A stretch of DNA of 64,000 bases, from the NCBI GenBank assembly GCA_020466095.1, contig CM035807.1:13805007-13869006 (forward strand), given 5' to 3'. This DNA comes from Chlorops oryzae. Its lineage: Eukaryota > Arthropoda > Insecta > Diptera > Chloropidae. Within the stretch, counting starts at the first letter, position 1. Every line of letters begins with the position of its first letter. Positions 1 to 12,959 of this stretch are shown here, piece by piece. The translations under genes and the position numbers were made by a program. The notes beneath the pieces are model-generated. The model had not been told where the DNA came from. It saw nothing but the letters and a program-made list of their open reading frames with translations, and searched no databases.

Positions 1-1621
1 GTCCATTGAATCTTCGATTTTATAATTTTCGTCCGCTTTTGATGAAAAATCCAAAATGATGAATGGATTTACTTCGTTTTATATGATTTTCTCATGCGTC
101 AAACAATCAATCAATCCGAGGAAATCATTTAAACGAAAAAAGTTCATCTTAATGGTGTGATGAAAGCAATTGGGAACCATTAGTAAGGTTAGCTACACAT
201 TAAAAACAAACAAACAAAAAGAAAAAAAAACAAAAATGGAATACCGAATTCCGAACGAATAGACAAAGATAATGAAGATCGAGAATTTAGGAGAATAAAA
301 ACCGGAACTACTATACGGAAAAAAATGCAAAAGAAATCAACAAAAAATGTGAGATAGTTTTAAGTTAACACTGAAAGTCTATGAAAAAAAAAAAAAAAAA
401 TGTAGGAAAACAATATAGAGCATACACTGAAAGAAATCGCAGCGATGAAAAGCAGGATAACCAAATTCGCAAGCATACATTTTCGCGCTATACTTGTTCT
501 AAATATTACCAATAACGCTCATTAAAACTAAATATTATCTCTAAATGCCTAATACTCAACGAGAGCGCAAAAGAAAAACACATTCGAAATTCTTTAACAC
601 ATCGATGCCAAAAAGCAATAGCAACAACAACAAAATAAACGGAAGAAATGAAGTGAAAAACGTACCTTCTCATTGAATACCCATTAATTCAAAAATAAAA
701 AAAATACAATTATAATAATAATTTGAAATAATAATAAAAAATTTAAAAAAATAGAAATTATAAATATAATAGATAACAATAATAACATAACGATTTCAAA
801 TTTTCTAAGCAGCATTGCTAACTAACTCCACATTTACACACATAAAAAGGAAAATTCATATTAACAAATTAGCACCTTAAGCCATACGTAAACACATTGA
901 TCGCAAAACATAGATGTATATATTAGAATGCTAATTGTTAAATTTGATTAGTCATAAAAAAAAGAAAAAACCAAAACTATAAGCTAATAAATTGAGACCT
1001 GCTTAACCCTTAGACACATCATTTTTGACACATACGCCTTAAAATTATCTTCTAAAATAAACAATTTTACGCGCTGTGTGGCACTAGAAAAATTTTGATG
1101 GAAGTTCAAAGTTGAAATTTTATCTCAAATTCACATTTTCTAAACTACAAGGATAATATGATCTTTGAATGAACCTAATGTAAAAAAAAAAATTCTAAGT
1201 ATGTGTAGAATTTTTGGTTTTGCATTAAGATAAAAAAAAAAAACCAAAATAAAATTTTCAGCTTCAAGCTATGAAATTTGACAAGTCAAATCGAAAGCTA
1301 TGAAAACTGTTGGTAGATATTATTAGAATATATTTTGGTTAATCAGGGTAGCATGAGAGATGTAATGTAATAAATTATTTGTAATATATATTTAAGATTT
1401 TTTTTTTATGTGCTCATTGTTTTTTTGCTTGCCCAATCACTGCCAAAGATAAAAATTCAAGAGAGCAGTAACAACTATTAAAAAAAAAAACAATTTCAAA
1501 TGTAAAATGTTATTTTTTTCACAATATTTTTTTTGCAGTGTAGGATTTTACGAATTTTTATTGCATACTTTAAGGTGTTCCTTATAAAAACAATTGCTTA
1601 AAACGATTTTCAATACACTAA
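1..1621. other. AT-rich non-coding DNA
   Basis: No supportable coding region on either strand. The stretch is very AT-rich with many short A and T runs and several AATAAA-like hexamers. It could be the end of a long 3' UTR, or an intron, of a gene outside the window, but nothing here decides that. Confidence 0.5.
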
Positions 1622-1737
1622 CCCCCTTATTCATAATCAAATTTTAAATTTAAAACATTGTTTAAATGTAAAATTTTCATACAAAAACTGAATTTAAACA
1701 ATGTTTTAAAGTTAAAATTTGATTATGAATAAGGGGG
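1622..1737. mobile_element. Foldback MITE, PIF/Harbinger-like, TAA target duplication
   Basis: A 116-bp hairpin element. It begins CCCCCTTATTCATAATCAAA and ends with the reverse complement; the arms pair over about 50 bp around a short centre near 1675. The three bases TAA stand on both sides (1619-1621 and 1738-1740), as expected for a 3-bp PIF/Harbinger-type target duplication. It encodes nothing. Confidence 0.8.
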
Positions 1738-1740
1738 TAA

Positions 1741-4700
1741 ATGCAAAAACCTATAGCAGTTAAGACGATTAACTCTTTCAGTCCTGATGATCAGCACCAC
1801 CAACAACCTTTAAAGATATACATAATTATATTTTTTTCTATACCTATTATTTATAATTACTACCCAGCCAACAAAAATATTCCGCCCGGAGCTCTTAAAG
1901 ACTCCTTTTCCGGAGCGCAAATGCTCCTAAAACGCTCCGACAGGACCTATAAATGAGTGTTTTTTCGGGAGAAAAGAGCACGGAGCCTAATATGCAAAAA
2001 GTGTCGTATTTGGGATCTCAAAAATCTTTTATGATTGCTTCAATGCTCCCTAGGCGTCTGATTGGACTCTATTTCAGATTGAATTTTTTTTTTTATTGAC
2101 TCGTTTCGTCTCCCTAAATGCTCCCAGGCGTAGTTTTTTTGAGGCCTTTGGCAAAAGTTCTACTTGGAAGAGAAGTACTTTTACATACCTTTTTTGGAGC
2201 ACTCCGTATATGGTTGGCTGAATTATTACTAGGGAAGCAGAAAGCATTTAAATTCAGCACCCAAAAGTATGCATTCAAATATTCCAAATATCTCAGATAG
2301 TGACAAATCTGTTAATTCTTGTTTGGTTTGTCCATTTAATCCCGTCTAGAGGAAGGGGTTTGAAAGATGTACGGATATCTTCAAAGCCAGAATTAAGCCC
2401 CGTTTATAAAGGCTTAAAATGATATTAATTGGTTTTTAAAATATTCAAATGCATACCTTAGGTGCTGAATTTAAATATTTTGCCCTTTATCTTTATCACC
2501 AAGAAAATGACTGAAAGCGTTAATGCACTTAAAAGCCACCTTTCTTGATATTTTCTTTCGAACCCCTTCAACCATACGTAATAGAATATGTTCTCTTCCA
2601 TTGAGAGAACAACCCCAACGTTTGTGAAGGCACCATTTAAGAACCTAGACGCTAATGAACCAAATAAACTTGAGTTTTACATAAAAAATTCAAAATCACA
2701 AGAGGCGTTCAATTATTCAAAAAAAGCTAACGAACATTTTTAGTGTAATTTTAATTTTTTATAACTCAATTTAGGCTTGAAAGAAAATTTTTTCTAATTA
2801 AATGTACATAAATTAAACCATTCAGAATAATTCATAAAACCCTAAGTGCTAAATAAGTTGAGTTCTAGGAAAAAATTTTTCTCATAAATTTTTGAAAAAA
2901 AAAAAAATTAAAAATTCTTTCAAACAAAAAATTGTGAATACTATGCGCCTTCAATTGTTACTAAGACATCATATTAAATGCATAATTATTTCAATCGTCC
3001 TAGAGACAAGGCAGGCAACATAAAATCATACAAGAAAAACAAGAGATAATCTGCTTCTTTATTCAATCAAATCATCACAAAATTTACAAAAATCAACGAA
3101 CTTTAAAGAAATCACTAAAAAAAAAAAAAAAAAAGCAAAAAAAAAATCACAACAATTTATCTTTACGCTAGATGAAAACATTGTCTCAAGATATTTCATT
3201 TTATTAACATTTAAAAACTAGTAAAGCATCTAAACTTAAAATCAATCAATAAAAATAACAAACAAACAAAAAACTCTTGATGTTGTGACACTCGATAGAA
3301 TCACTATTTATACCACTTTGCCGATATCAATATCAAATGCCAATACTTAATGCGAAAAAAAAACAAACAGTCAAATTCATCAAGCCTGAGATCTAAGAAA
3401 AATAAATAAAATCATTCGTCATTGAAGCAAAGCTGAATAGGAGCTTAGGTATTACTAAAAATTTTCCGTCATTAAAGCAATTCAGAGATGGCTTAATTAC
3501 TAATTCTAATGATGGTACTGTGACATATTTTTGAGATCATCGAATCTGGGCAAAATTTTGACTAAGGCTCCTGAAAGTACTTGATAAATGTACGAAATCC
3601 CTCTATTGGTTTTTGCCAGATTGGCTACAGGTCTATTTTATATCGATTTGAAAAGTGAGGCCGAGAATTAAATTGCTCATCATTATTATTTTTTTATTTG
3701 TTTTTATTTTACTATGGTCTGTAATAAATCTCTATCCTTAGCACAACGAAAAAACTTTGGAAATCGCTAGCCTGAAAAAGCTCTATCCAGTAGATTTAAT
3801 CTACTAAAAAATTTTAAATTCCATCATTTTTTTCACCTTCACGTTCAATGGGACATTTCTGCCCCATTGCTCCGAAATTGGTATGAATTTTATGAATTTT
3901 TTTTCTCTTCATTTTTGTAATTTTGTAGGCTTTTGGCCGTCATCCAATGGAAAAGAACAACACTTGTTTTTGTTTCCGTGTTTCTTTTTTCAAATTATTT
4001 ATTTTCCGATATTTCAGCTAAAATTTTTAGCCATAATCAGGGCAATCTTCTTCTGTGAGTTGCTTTTGTCAACTGAAGAAAGTGAAGAAAAAACTGTACA
4101 ATTCCTTCGAGCAGGCCAACTACATGCAACCGCTTCATAGTCCCGGTTTGGCACTTCAAAATTGCATCAAATACTCTCACGAGGAGTCAAAATTTTGCTG
4201 ATATTTTATATGTTGCACAGTGCTATGGAGAAATTTTTCCTCCATTTCAAAAAAAAAACCAGCTCCACTGAAGGAAAGAAGGTCTAATAAAATATTAACA
4301 GCTATGCTGTTTTATCCTTCAATTTCTGGCAACTCTGACACAATTATAGTCACAGTCACAATTATGTTCAGATCAAAGGTGCGATAAGACAGCAGTTTCA
4401 AGTCAACATAGCACTTTAAACTTGGCTAATATCAACAAAATACTGCTATCGAAATCCCAATGTTAGACTCCAGACTTTAGTATGATAAAATCTATGTTTT
4501 ATTCATACATTAAATAGGTCAAATGTTCTTTATTGTTGAAGGATTTAAATTGATTCTAAATCAATGCTGTTGGTTTTATACGAGTATTGTCACAAAATCG
4601 AATTCAAAGGTTTTTAAGAAATCTCTTAGCCTCTTTCTAAATTCAGTCCCAGTCATACCAATGAACAGCCACAAATGCCTATATCGGGTACCTTTTTTTT

Positions 4701-5766
4701 AAACAATGTTCATGAGGCACCTTAAGACAAACTCCCACACAATCTGAAGACGCTGCTTCGGAGCTTCAATATTTTAGATAGCAATATAGGTATGCTTTCA
4801 AAGTTGAAATTCGACTTTGAGTGTATAAAATGAATTCATCAAATTAAGCGAATAAATGAAGTGTTCAATTGACTCGCCTTCGTTCAAAATAATAAAAGCA
4901 ATATTTGGCTTTGTCAATAGAAATCATAGTTCTAAACTTGCATGTAAGCCACTAACATTAGCTTAACATTTTTAATTAGTAGTTAGTACTTGATTTCGTT
5001 TCAATCGCAGAACATAGCATTAACTAAAATTCACTATAAAAAATCAAATATTTAAAAAAAATTAAAATATATATATATACCAAACATCATCAGCGATATG
5101 TAAGAACGATTTTTAGAGATATAAAAAAAAATTCAGAAAAAAAAACGATTTTTATTATAACAAGACGAAAACGAGAGATTTTTATAATAATTTTTTGCAG
5201 CACTATATTTAAATAAATCATCATAAATATTATTATAAATCATAAATATGGAAAAAACACATTATTTTTATTATCATAGAATTTATTAAATTTTTCTTTT
5301 TATTTTCGTTTCTTTTTTTTACTCAATTTTCATTTCTACTCAATGAAATGCTGTTTATTAACAAATTTGTACGAAACGACAAATATCGTACGTAGGTCTT
5401 AGATGTATTTACATTCTAATGGGCTAGTTAAAGTATATTAATATAAATTAACTTAAAACAAAACAACAACAAAAAAGCTAAGCAAAACAAATAGTTAATT
5501 TAAAGCTATCTAGTTTAAAGAAATATAAAAATTTTTATTAAGAAACTGAAAGAAAAATTTAATAAAATACAATGAAAAAAAACAAACAAACAAACATAAT
5601 TAAATGAAAACAGAACGCATTTTAAAAGAATTATCTACAATTAAGCAAAATGAGTAAATACCGAATTAAAACACGTAAAAAAAAAAAATTATGTTGTTAA
5701 TGTTTAAAAAATTTGTTAAATATACTATACAAAAAATAAATGCCCGAATACATAAAAAAAATTGTT
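1741..5766. other. Gene-free AT-rich stretch
   Basis: No open frame here looks like protein. Apart from the inverted repeat at 2246-2475 I see only A/T homopolymers, short TA repeats near 5070-5080 and scattered AATAAA motifs. At 1866-2130 short motifs of the kind ATGCTCCC-AGGCGT recur, probably old repeat debris. Confidence 0.5.
2246..2475. repeat. Inverted repeat, possible decayed MITE
   Basis: Two arms of about 35 bp face each other: AAATTCAGCACC followed by GTATGCATTCAAATATT at about 2249-2285, and its near reverse complement at about 2438-2472. The loop is about 140 bp. No clear target duplication was found, so the element type is open. Confidence 0.5.
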
Positions 5767-5990
5767 GCTTATTACCCTGTAGGAAATTGAACTAGTGCAG
5801 AAGTATTATTCCTCGACTACTTCCCAAATCAACAGTACTACTCGCTCGTAATATCCCCGCCAATGCATTGAACTGTAAACTTTTACTCTGAGGTGCCATT
5901 CGAAAATCGACAGTCGCGTTTGAACTAGTGCGGAAGTAGAGGCGACATGGCCAATTCAGTAAAGGGTCTGGCGGGTTAAGCAAAGGCATG
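5767..5990. repeat. Dispersed repeat fragment, related to 38690-38830
   Basis: Short motifs (ACTAGT, CAATGC-TTGAACTGT, ACTACTCCC/ACTACTTCCC, TACCCTG) occur in the same style and order as around 38690-38830 and, in part, 37670-37730. These look like diverged pieces of one interspersed family. Ends could not be defined. Confidence 0.35.
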
Positions 5991-6559
5991 CGGCATCATG
6001 AAAGGAATTTTTAAATTTTGTTGATTTTTCGATAGGTGCCATCTAAAAACACTGTGGAGACCACTTTTTAGATTTTTATTTTGAACGGTCCTTGAAATAT
6101 CCTGGAAAATCCTCTTTTAATAAGCCTTTTTTCAAAATTTTATATCTCAACAACCAATTGAGATAGAGAGACGATCTAAGCAGATTCTGTTAGATAATAA
6201 AACAGGGAAGCTAAAAAAATTTTATTTAATTTTTACACTCAGAAAAAACTTTTCACAAAACTAAAAAGAAAATGTTGAATATTTTTTTCAGTGTGTTCCC
6301 AGTTTCCCGCCACTCTATCAATTGCTTTTAGAAATACCCCTTAGTATTTACTTTTATTTAAAAGAAAAAAATATTTCAATCAGATGGCGCAGCAGTGTGA
6401 TATTCAAAAAATTGCAAGTGCACCTATATGCTCCCAGTACTAATATCCAGTACAAATGTGTGCAATATGGTACAAAAACACATCACTCATACCAGATACT
6501 ACGTTGATAGATGGGGGACCGGCCCGAGGTGTCGTATCTCATGCCGTAGCCGATAGTGG

Positions 6560-6640
6560 CGACCATCAATAGTCGATACTCTCAAATATCGATAGTATCG
6601 ATAGCACTATCGGAAGGTATATTTTTAAATTTCAACTTAT
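6560..6640. repeat. Partial relative of the TATCGATA repeat family
   Basis: Contains two TATCGATA octamers (6587-6594 and 6596-6603) followed by ACTATCGGAAGGTA. The last block is nearly the same as the sequence just before both minisatellites (near 8623 and 19483), so this is a fragment of the same family. Confidence 0.5.
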
Positions 6641-6916
6641 TTCATTGGCAAATTGCTAGTGATTTCAATCAAGCATGTTTGAGGCTCAAACTTTGAGCTG
6701 TTTAACATTTAAATATAAACCATTTGAAATTTTTAAATTTAAAAAATTAATGGTGGTCCTATAATAATTTAATAAAATACTGTGCATAAGTATCCCATCT
6801 CATTTAATATCACGTGGTTATATACAAGAAGCCGAATTTTAAAACCTTTCTTACTCAATTCTCCGCACTTTGTAACCAGCACTGATGCTGGGAAATATTT
6901 TGGTGACTCGTTTCTA

Positions 6917-7375
6917 GAGTTACAACGGATATCCGTTCACTATCCGGCCTTAAATTTAGTATCCGGCTGGATGGACCATCCATATCCGGCCGCCAGATAC
7001 CTCACATTAAACATTTGCTATATTATATTTGCACTTCGAATTCAGATTTTAAAATGGAACGATTTGGGGGAAACCGGATACAGCTCCGCTAACATTTTCA
7101 CAAAAAATTTACATTTTTAGAAATTTTTTAATAGCAGTTCAGTGCAACCGCTCGAAACAATCATTACTAAAAAGTGCGCTGTGTCAAAAAAAAAAACGTT
7201 CGAAATTTTTGCTACCAAACGGCAACGCTCAGAATGATTGCTACGCCGTTCAATATGGCTTTAGAACCGAAAAATATATCACAAAAAAAAAAAAATTCCG
7301 GCAGCCAGATATCTGGTTATCTGGCCTGGCAAACAGCCGGATATCCGGCATTCGGCCGGATACACTTTCCGTTGC
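6917..7375. repeat. Inverted repeat with ATCCGGCC arms
   Basis: A left arm containing CAACGGATATCCG and ATCCGGCC (about 6919-6947) is matched on the other strand by GGCCGGATAC and CCGTTGCAACG at about 7350-7372. The middle repeats GGATATCCGGC-type motifs. It is probably a decayed DNA transposon; no target duplication is visible. Confidence 0.4.
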
Positions 7376-7600
7376 AACGCTACCCTTGGATATTGAAAAA
7401 GGTTCCTTTCTTTCTGTTTTCTTTAGGAAAGTGATCAGTAAAAATCCCTTGTAAGCATTTGAAGTGAATTTTGGATAAAGGTAAAATCGAAAAATTCCAT
7501 CAAAACGGGAAAAAACTATCGTTCTGGCATCAGTGCATAGAATAAAAATTTAGCATGACGCCTATAATTCTCATTTGGTTTGTAAAATGGGACACTTAAG

Positions 7601-8203
7601 CAGTGCTGCCAACTCGTCAGATGGAAAAAACGCTGATTAATTTTGAAAACGCGCTAAAAAGCACCGGAAATCAATCATTCCCAATTTCTAATTTCAGAAA
7701 GCGCCAAATCAACCAAAAGAATGCGTTTTTGGAAGGGAACGTGTTGTTTTTCTAAAAAGATCATAGTATATTTTGATGTTTTTTTTCTCTTTGAATATTT
7801 ATTATAAAACAAATGATTAAATATGCTTCTTACAAGTCTGCGTTTAGATTAGAAACGATGCGACTAAGACACCGAACAACCATCTCTTTCTTTCCCATAT
7901 GCCATTCTATATCACAAAATAGTCACGCAAAATGTTTCTCTAGTCTAAACGCAATCACAAAATTAAAGCTGCCAGATTCATCATTGGTTCATCTTACAGC
8001 TGTTGTGTTAGGAAGCAATACTTGGCTTGCGCTATTACAATGTTAAAAATTGAAGGAAAAACTACTTTGAAAACTTTAATGAACGCAACGAAAAAGCGTT
8101 AGATTTCACGCAAAAATAGCTGAGCGCTAAAAAGAAGTTTTCGCGCCGCGGGCCATCCAAAAGCGCTAGATCTAGCGCGAAAAGCGCTAAATTGGCATCA
8201 CTG
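7601..8203. mobile_element. hAT-like non-autonomous block inside copy 1
   Basis: Starts CAGTGCTGCCAA and ends with TTGGCATCACTG, that is, inverted ends differing at one base. CAGTG-TGCCA is a usual hAT terminus. The 8-bp flanks (CACTTAAG and CTTAGATC) do not match cleanly, so the target duplication is lost or the block moved as part of the larger repeat. Confidence 0.55.
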
Positions 8204-8650
8204 CTTAGATCTATGGCTCGTTAAGTCCGAGGGCTGATTTAAAACAAGCCATGGTGGGGTTCGTGGGGACATGGAAACGCACCAAAACGCACCGACGCAG
8301 AAAATTATTTCGGAAGAAGTTTAAGGCATAACAAAACTATCCACCGAGATAATTTTCTGAATCCCCTTTGTAATTCTGAACATTTCGAGGGGGGCTTGAA
8401 CCCCCAAAATCACCCTCCGAATACGCTCATAGTTCCCTTTGATGGTATTCGTCCTAAAAACAAATTTCCAATCAGTATTTCCCTCCAAATGCAAAACTTC
8501 CCCGAGAAATGGTACTTTTTTTCAAAAAATTCCTACAATTCTCACTGAATTCATGATTTCGGAAACGTATATAAAGCAGTGAAGCGAAGAAAATTCTCAG
8601 TCATCTCAGTAGAGCTGGAGAACTATCGGAAGGTACATTTTAAAATTTAA

Positions 8651-9885
8651 ACACCATCATCATCACCATCAACACCATCAATCACCATCATCACCATCAT
8701 CATCACCATCAACACCATCATCACCATCATCAACACCATCAACACCATCATCACCATCAACACCATCATCACCATCATTATCACCATCATCATCACCAAA
8801 ACACTATCATTACCATCAACACCATCATCACCATCAACACCATCAACACCATCACCACCATCATCGCCATCAACACCATCATCACCATCAACACCATCAT
8901 CACCATCAACACCATCATCACCATCATCACCATCACACATCATCACCATCATACACCATCATCACCATCATACACCATCATCACCATCACACCATCACAC
9001 CATCACACATCATCCATCAACACCATCACACCATCATCACCATCATCACACCATCACACCATCACACCATCATCACCATCAACACCATCATCATCACCAT
9101 CATACACCATCATATCACCATAACACCATCAACACCATCAACACCATCATCACCATCATCGCCATCAACACCATCAACACCATCATCACCATCATCACCA
9201 CATCATCAACACCATCATCACCATTACATCAACCATCATCACCATACATCATTCACCATCAAATCATACCACACATCTCATCACACATCATCATCCATCA
9301 TAATCCATCATAACCTCAACCATCACCATCCATCATCAATCAATCCCATATCATCACCATCAAATCACCAACCATCATCATCATCAGCATTTAACACTGT
9401 CCATCAAAACATCATAAATCACCCCATATTCAACATCACACAAACACCAAACCTTATCACATCATCCAATCAATACAAATACGCATCATACACATCAACA
9501 ACCTATCATCATCTTCACAATAACCATCGACATATGTTCAATATTTACATACCACATCGATCACCTTCATCGATAGTTTTGCTATCAAAATGAATTTCCC
9601 AGCCTATCATCCACCTTTAACATCAAAGTCAAATCCATCAAATCGAAAACTAGTTCAACCATCAATCGATTCTCCAACCTCATCTATCATCACATCATCA
9701 CCACAACACCATCACACCTCACCATCACCATCAACACCATCACCCATCAACACCATCATCACCATCAACACCATCATCACCATCACACACCATCAATCAT
9801 CACCATCATCATCCATCAACACCATCCATCATCATCACTAACCTCACACCATCATACACATCATCATCACGCTACACCTTACCAT
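8651..9885. repeat. CACCATCAT minisatellite, array 1
   Basis: Imperfect 9-bp units (CACCATCAT, CAACACCAT) and 3-bp slips run from about 8651 to 9350. They resume at about 9690-9885 after a more degenerate middle part. No stop codons arise in some frames because the unit length is a multiple of three, which gives spurious Asp/Gly/Val or His/Pro open frames. It is not coding. Confidence 0.95.
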
Positions 9886-12544
9886 CATCACCAACCTCAC
9901 CATCATCATCGATAGTTTCTATTATCGATAATTTTGATAATCGAAAGATGAATTTTCGAGCGGTTCGCCCCAATCTAAATTAAGGAATTTTTAGGAATCT
10001 GTCCATTTCTAAACAAAGACAGCCCACTGTCAACGCCAGCACCACTTTTCCAATGCTAAAGTAAATGTCCATAAAACAAATCAATCGATAGTCTTCAAAA
10101 GCCATCGATGTTTTCGATAGACTGAAACCATCGATAGTATCGATAATGCTATCGATTGTTTCTGCAGCTCTACCAGCGAAACAAAAAGCAAAAAGTATTT
10201 CGCCGAAAAAGTGCGAATAGAGAAAGGAAGAAAACGGAAAATTCAACAGGGCAAATTTCATAACCAATTGCCTGTGTTTTCTGTCAATAAAATTTTTTAT
10301 TGATATCAGTGAAATGGCCTTACTGATTTTCAGTAAAATTTTTACTTTGAGTAAAAATTTGGTGTTGTATCAATAAAAAATTTACTTTTTGATGTTTAAG
10401 AAAATATTTTATTGATTCAACCCAAGACAATTTTTTCCGTGATAAATAATATTTTTTTTTATTTTTTTTCTCATATAATTGAAGGCTAAATATTACTTTT
10501 TCACATAGACTTTAAATTCATAATCAACAATTATTAATTTGTTCCTATTGCTAGTGTGAAGACTTTGGAAAAATTTTATCCGTCGATAGTCATCGGGTCT
10601 TCTTCTTCGACAGTTTTAAGTCATTAAAAATCCAACATATTAATTTGCATTCGAACGCGTTAAGTTTTTTTCGCTTAAAATGTCCATTAACGAATTCCTC
10701 ATTTTGGAATTTTGCGAATTTCTTCAGTGCCCCCACCCATAAATCAATAAACTTTCTGCAAAATAATTTATTTTTAATTTAATTTTTATCGAAAATATTT
10801 ATTCAATTACGTTCCTATATTAATTTTGTAGTGAAAGTGATAATGCTATTTTGCATGAGTTTTTGTCCGGGCCGCTTGCACAATGAGTTCCCGTCATAAT
10901 TTTGAAAGTAAAAACTTCCAACCTTGTACGGTTTTGGGCGATTCGATGGCATTTCAATTATTTCTAATAGAAAAAGCAACAATTTCACCATTTTCAAGAA
11001 AGCCAAAAACTCTTCGAATTTCAATTTGATTTGTATTCTTAAGCCATAACCTTCTGTTATTTTTATAACTATTTTTATTATTATTACGGTATCTATTTAG
11101 TTAAAGCAACAGGTACTGAAATTATACAATACTGAACTAAAAGAAGCCATCGAAGAACGTGCTCAAGCACTCTCAAACAACGATGGATACATACATATGT
11201 ATATATGTATGTATGTACGTGCAACTCCAAGTGAGGCGTTGCTGCACCAGCCAAAGGCGTTTGTGCGGTGCCACTTTCTTCAATGCTTCTAAAAGCATTC
11301 GTGTTCAATCAGACGTGAATGCAAACAAAACTGGCGCTAAAAATCCAATCGAAAACTTTGGTTACCAGCAACAACAAGCAACGAGCAGCGAGCAACGAGC
11401 AGTGTCCAACTCCAATTATGGTCGCCTGGTCTTTCTTGCTTTATATGGTAAAAATAGATCTCCATACTGTATCGGGCACATCTGGTGAGCGCCACTTAAC
11501 GCTTAATCAACTTGCCAAGCATAAATTTGTTATCGGAAGTGAATACAAAACAAAAACAAAATACACACAGCACACGACATAACGATACGGCAAGCCGAGC
11601 AATTTGATGTCTTGCTGCATGCCAAAGTTCGTTTCTTAAGTCTTTCGTTTTCCAACAAGAATGAAAGGCCAGCAGCTGGCAAGGCGCGTGCATGCAAGTC
11701 AAGACATTCAATCGAAGCAAACCAAACGTTCGACGATTGCTTGAAGCACACGTACAAAAGTGATTTTTGTATTTCTCTTCTTTCTTTTAATAGGTTTTTT
11801 CTCTTTTTTTTCAGTTTTTGTTTTTTTTTTTCTTTTCTTTTCTTGTCGCTTTTGAATGTTCATTTAATTTAATCTCAAGCGAGGAGAGTTCAAAAATTTT
11901 TGATACGTCGGATAAGAAGCAAGGAAACTAGAGATTCAAGATTTATAACTGAAATACTTATTTATATTTTTTTTTTTTATGTTTTAAGTGAGGAATTAAT
12001 TCATAAAAGGTGTTTGCCCTCAAAGGCTATAGGTCTGAAATAATATACTCTCATATTTAAAACGACGACGGGAGGCATCTCAAAGCCTATAAATAAGCGG
12101 TTTTCAATAGACCTCCTACGGTTCGTATGATGCCACAATAAATTTGGAATTTTCATTTATCAATAATCAAAATTCATTTATTTTCATTCTTATGTTTTCA
12201 TTTATTAATAATCAAAATTCGAATTCATTTGATTGATGTTCCTTTTTGAAATATTTAAATTTTTTTTAGATATTTTTCCAGACTTATGTATTTCATTTTA
12301 AGTCTAGCAAATGCTGCGATTGGGATTAAACTAAAAAGGGTAAGTAGACAATTTTTTTATTACATATATATATCTGAGGCAATATGTTATAAAAACCTCC
12401 AGACGGCTCAAGGTAGAAACAATTTTTAGATGACACATTGAGGTCTACTCAAACAGCATCCGTCTGCATAATAAAAGAAAACAATCAATTTAGCATGAGA
12501 TGGTTGAATTTAAGGAGTCTTTTCTTTAAAAAATATATTATTAC

Positions 12545-12959
12545 TAGAGCTCGGATTTTGAATAATTTGAATTTTTTTGAATTATTTAAATTTATTGAAT
12601 ATTTTGAATTTTCTTGCATTTAACTGTGCTTGTTGAATATTTTATTCACTGAAGGATGCTTTTTTTTTTTGTTAATTTGAACAATTCAACATTTTAATAA
12701 GGCATACTAAATTTGAACTAATTTTATTGAAATTTTTGATTGAATTTTTTGAATTTTATTATTTTTTGAATTTTTATTTGATTTAATTTTTTGATTTTGA
12801 ATTTTTTGAATTTTATTAATTTTTGAATATTTTTTGAATTTTAATTTTTGAATTTTTTTTGAATTTTTTTGAATTTTTTTGAATTTTATTTTTTTTTTTT
12901 TGAATTTTATTTTTTTTTGAATTTCTTCATTTTTTTACATATTCAAAATCCGAGCTCTA
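12545..12959. mobile_element. hAT-type MITE with simple-repeat core, TSD ATTATTAC
   Basis: A 415-bp element. Both ends read TAGAGCTCGGATTTTGAATA (right end on the other strand), identical over 20 bp. Perfect 8-bp target duplications ATTATTAC stand at 12537-12544 and 12960-12967 and match the hAT preference nTnnnnAn. The core is a degenerate run of GAATTTTTT units with no coding content. Confidence 0.9.

Larger units (their letters stand above)
7431..10173. mobile_element. Composite repeat, copy 1, with minisatellite core
   Basis: This segment is repeated at 18161-21204 with high similarity on both sides of the satellite. Order: AT-rich left part, an hAT-like block (7601-8203), a GC-richer block (about 8300-8600), a junction TAGAGCTGGAGAA at about 8611, the CACCATCAT array, a conserved tail with CGAGCGGTTCGCCCCAATC (about 9958), then ATCGATAGTATCGATA motifs. 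The right end GCAGCTCTA pairs imperfectly with TAGAGCTGGAGAA, so the satellite part has terminal-inverted-repeat-like borders. Similarity to copy 2 stops at CTAC. A small open frame at 7813-8046 is shared by both copies but does not resemble a protein. I cannot assign a superfamily with confidence. Confidence 0.7.

Noticed and set aside
6917..7375. Intact hAT element based on the GTTGCAACGG arms
   Set aside because: The arms are diverged and the 8-bp flanks do not match, so only a generic inverted repeat is reported.
7813..8046. 77-codon open frame also present near 18497-18721
   Set aside because: Shared only because both lie in the duplicated composite repeat; the copies end differently and no domain is recognisable.
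8651..9350. CRISPR array
   Set aside because: Direct repeats of 9 bp without unique spacers in a eukaryotic genome; it is a minisatellite.
11093..11872. Several overlapping open frames on both strands
   Set aside because: No conserved motif, no coherent frame; probably a less AT-rich regulatory or untranslated stretch.
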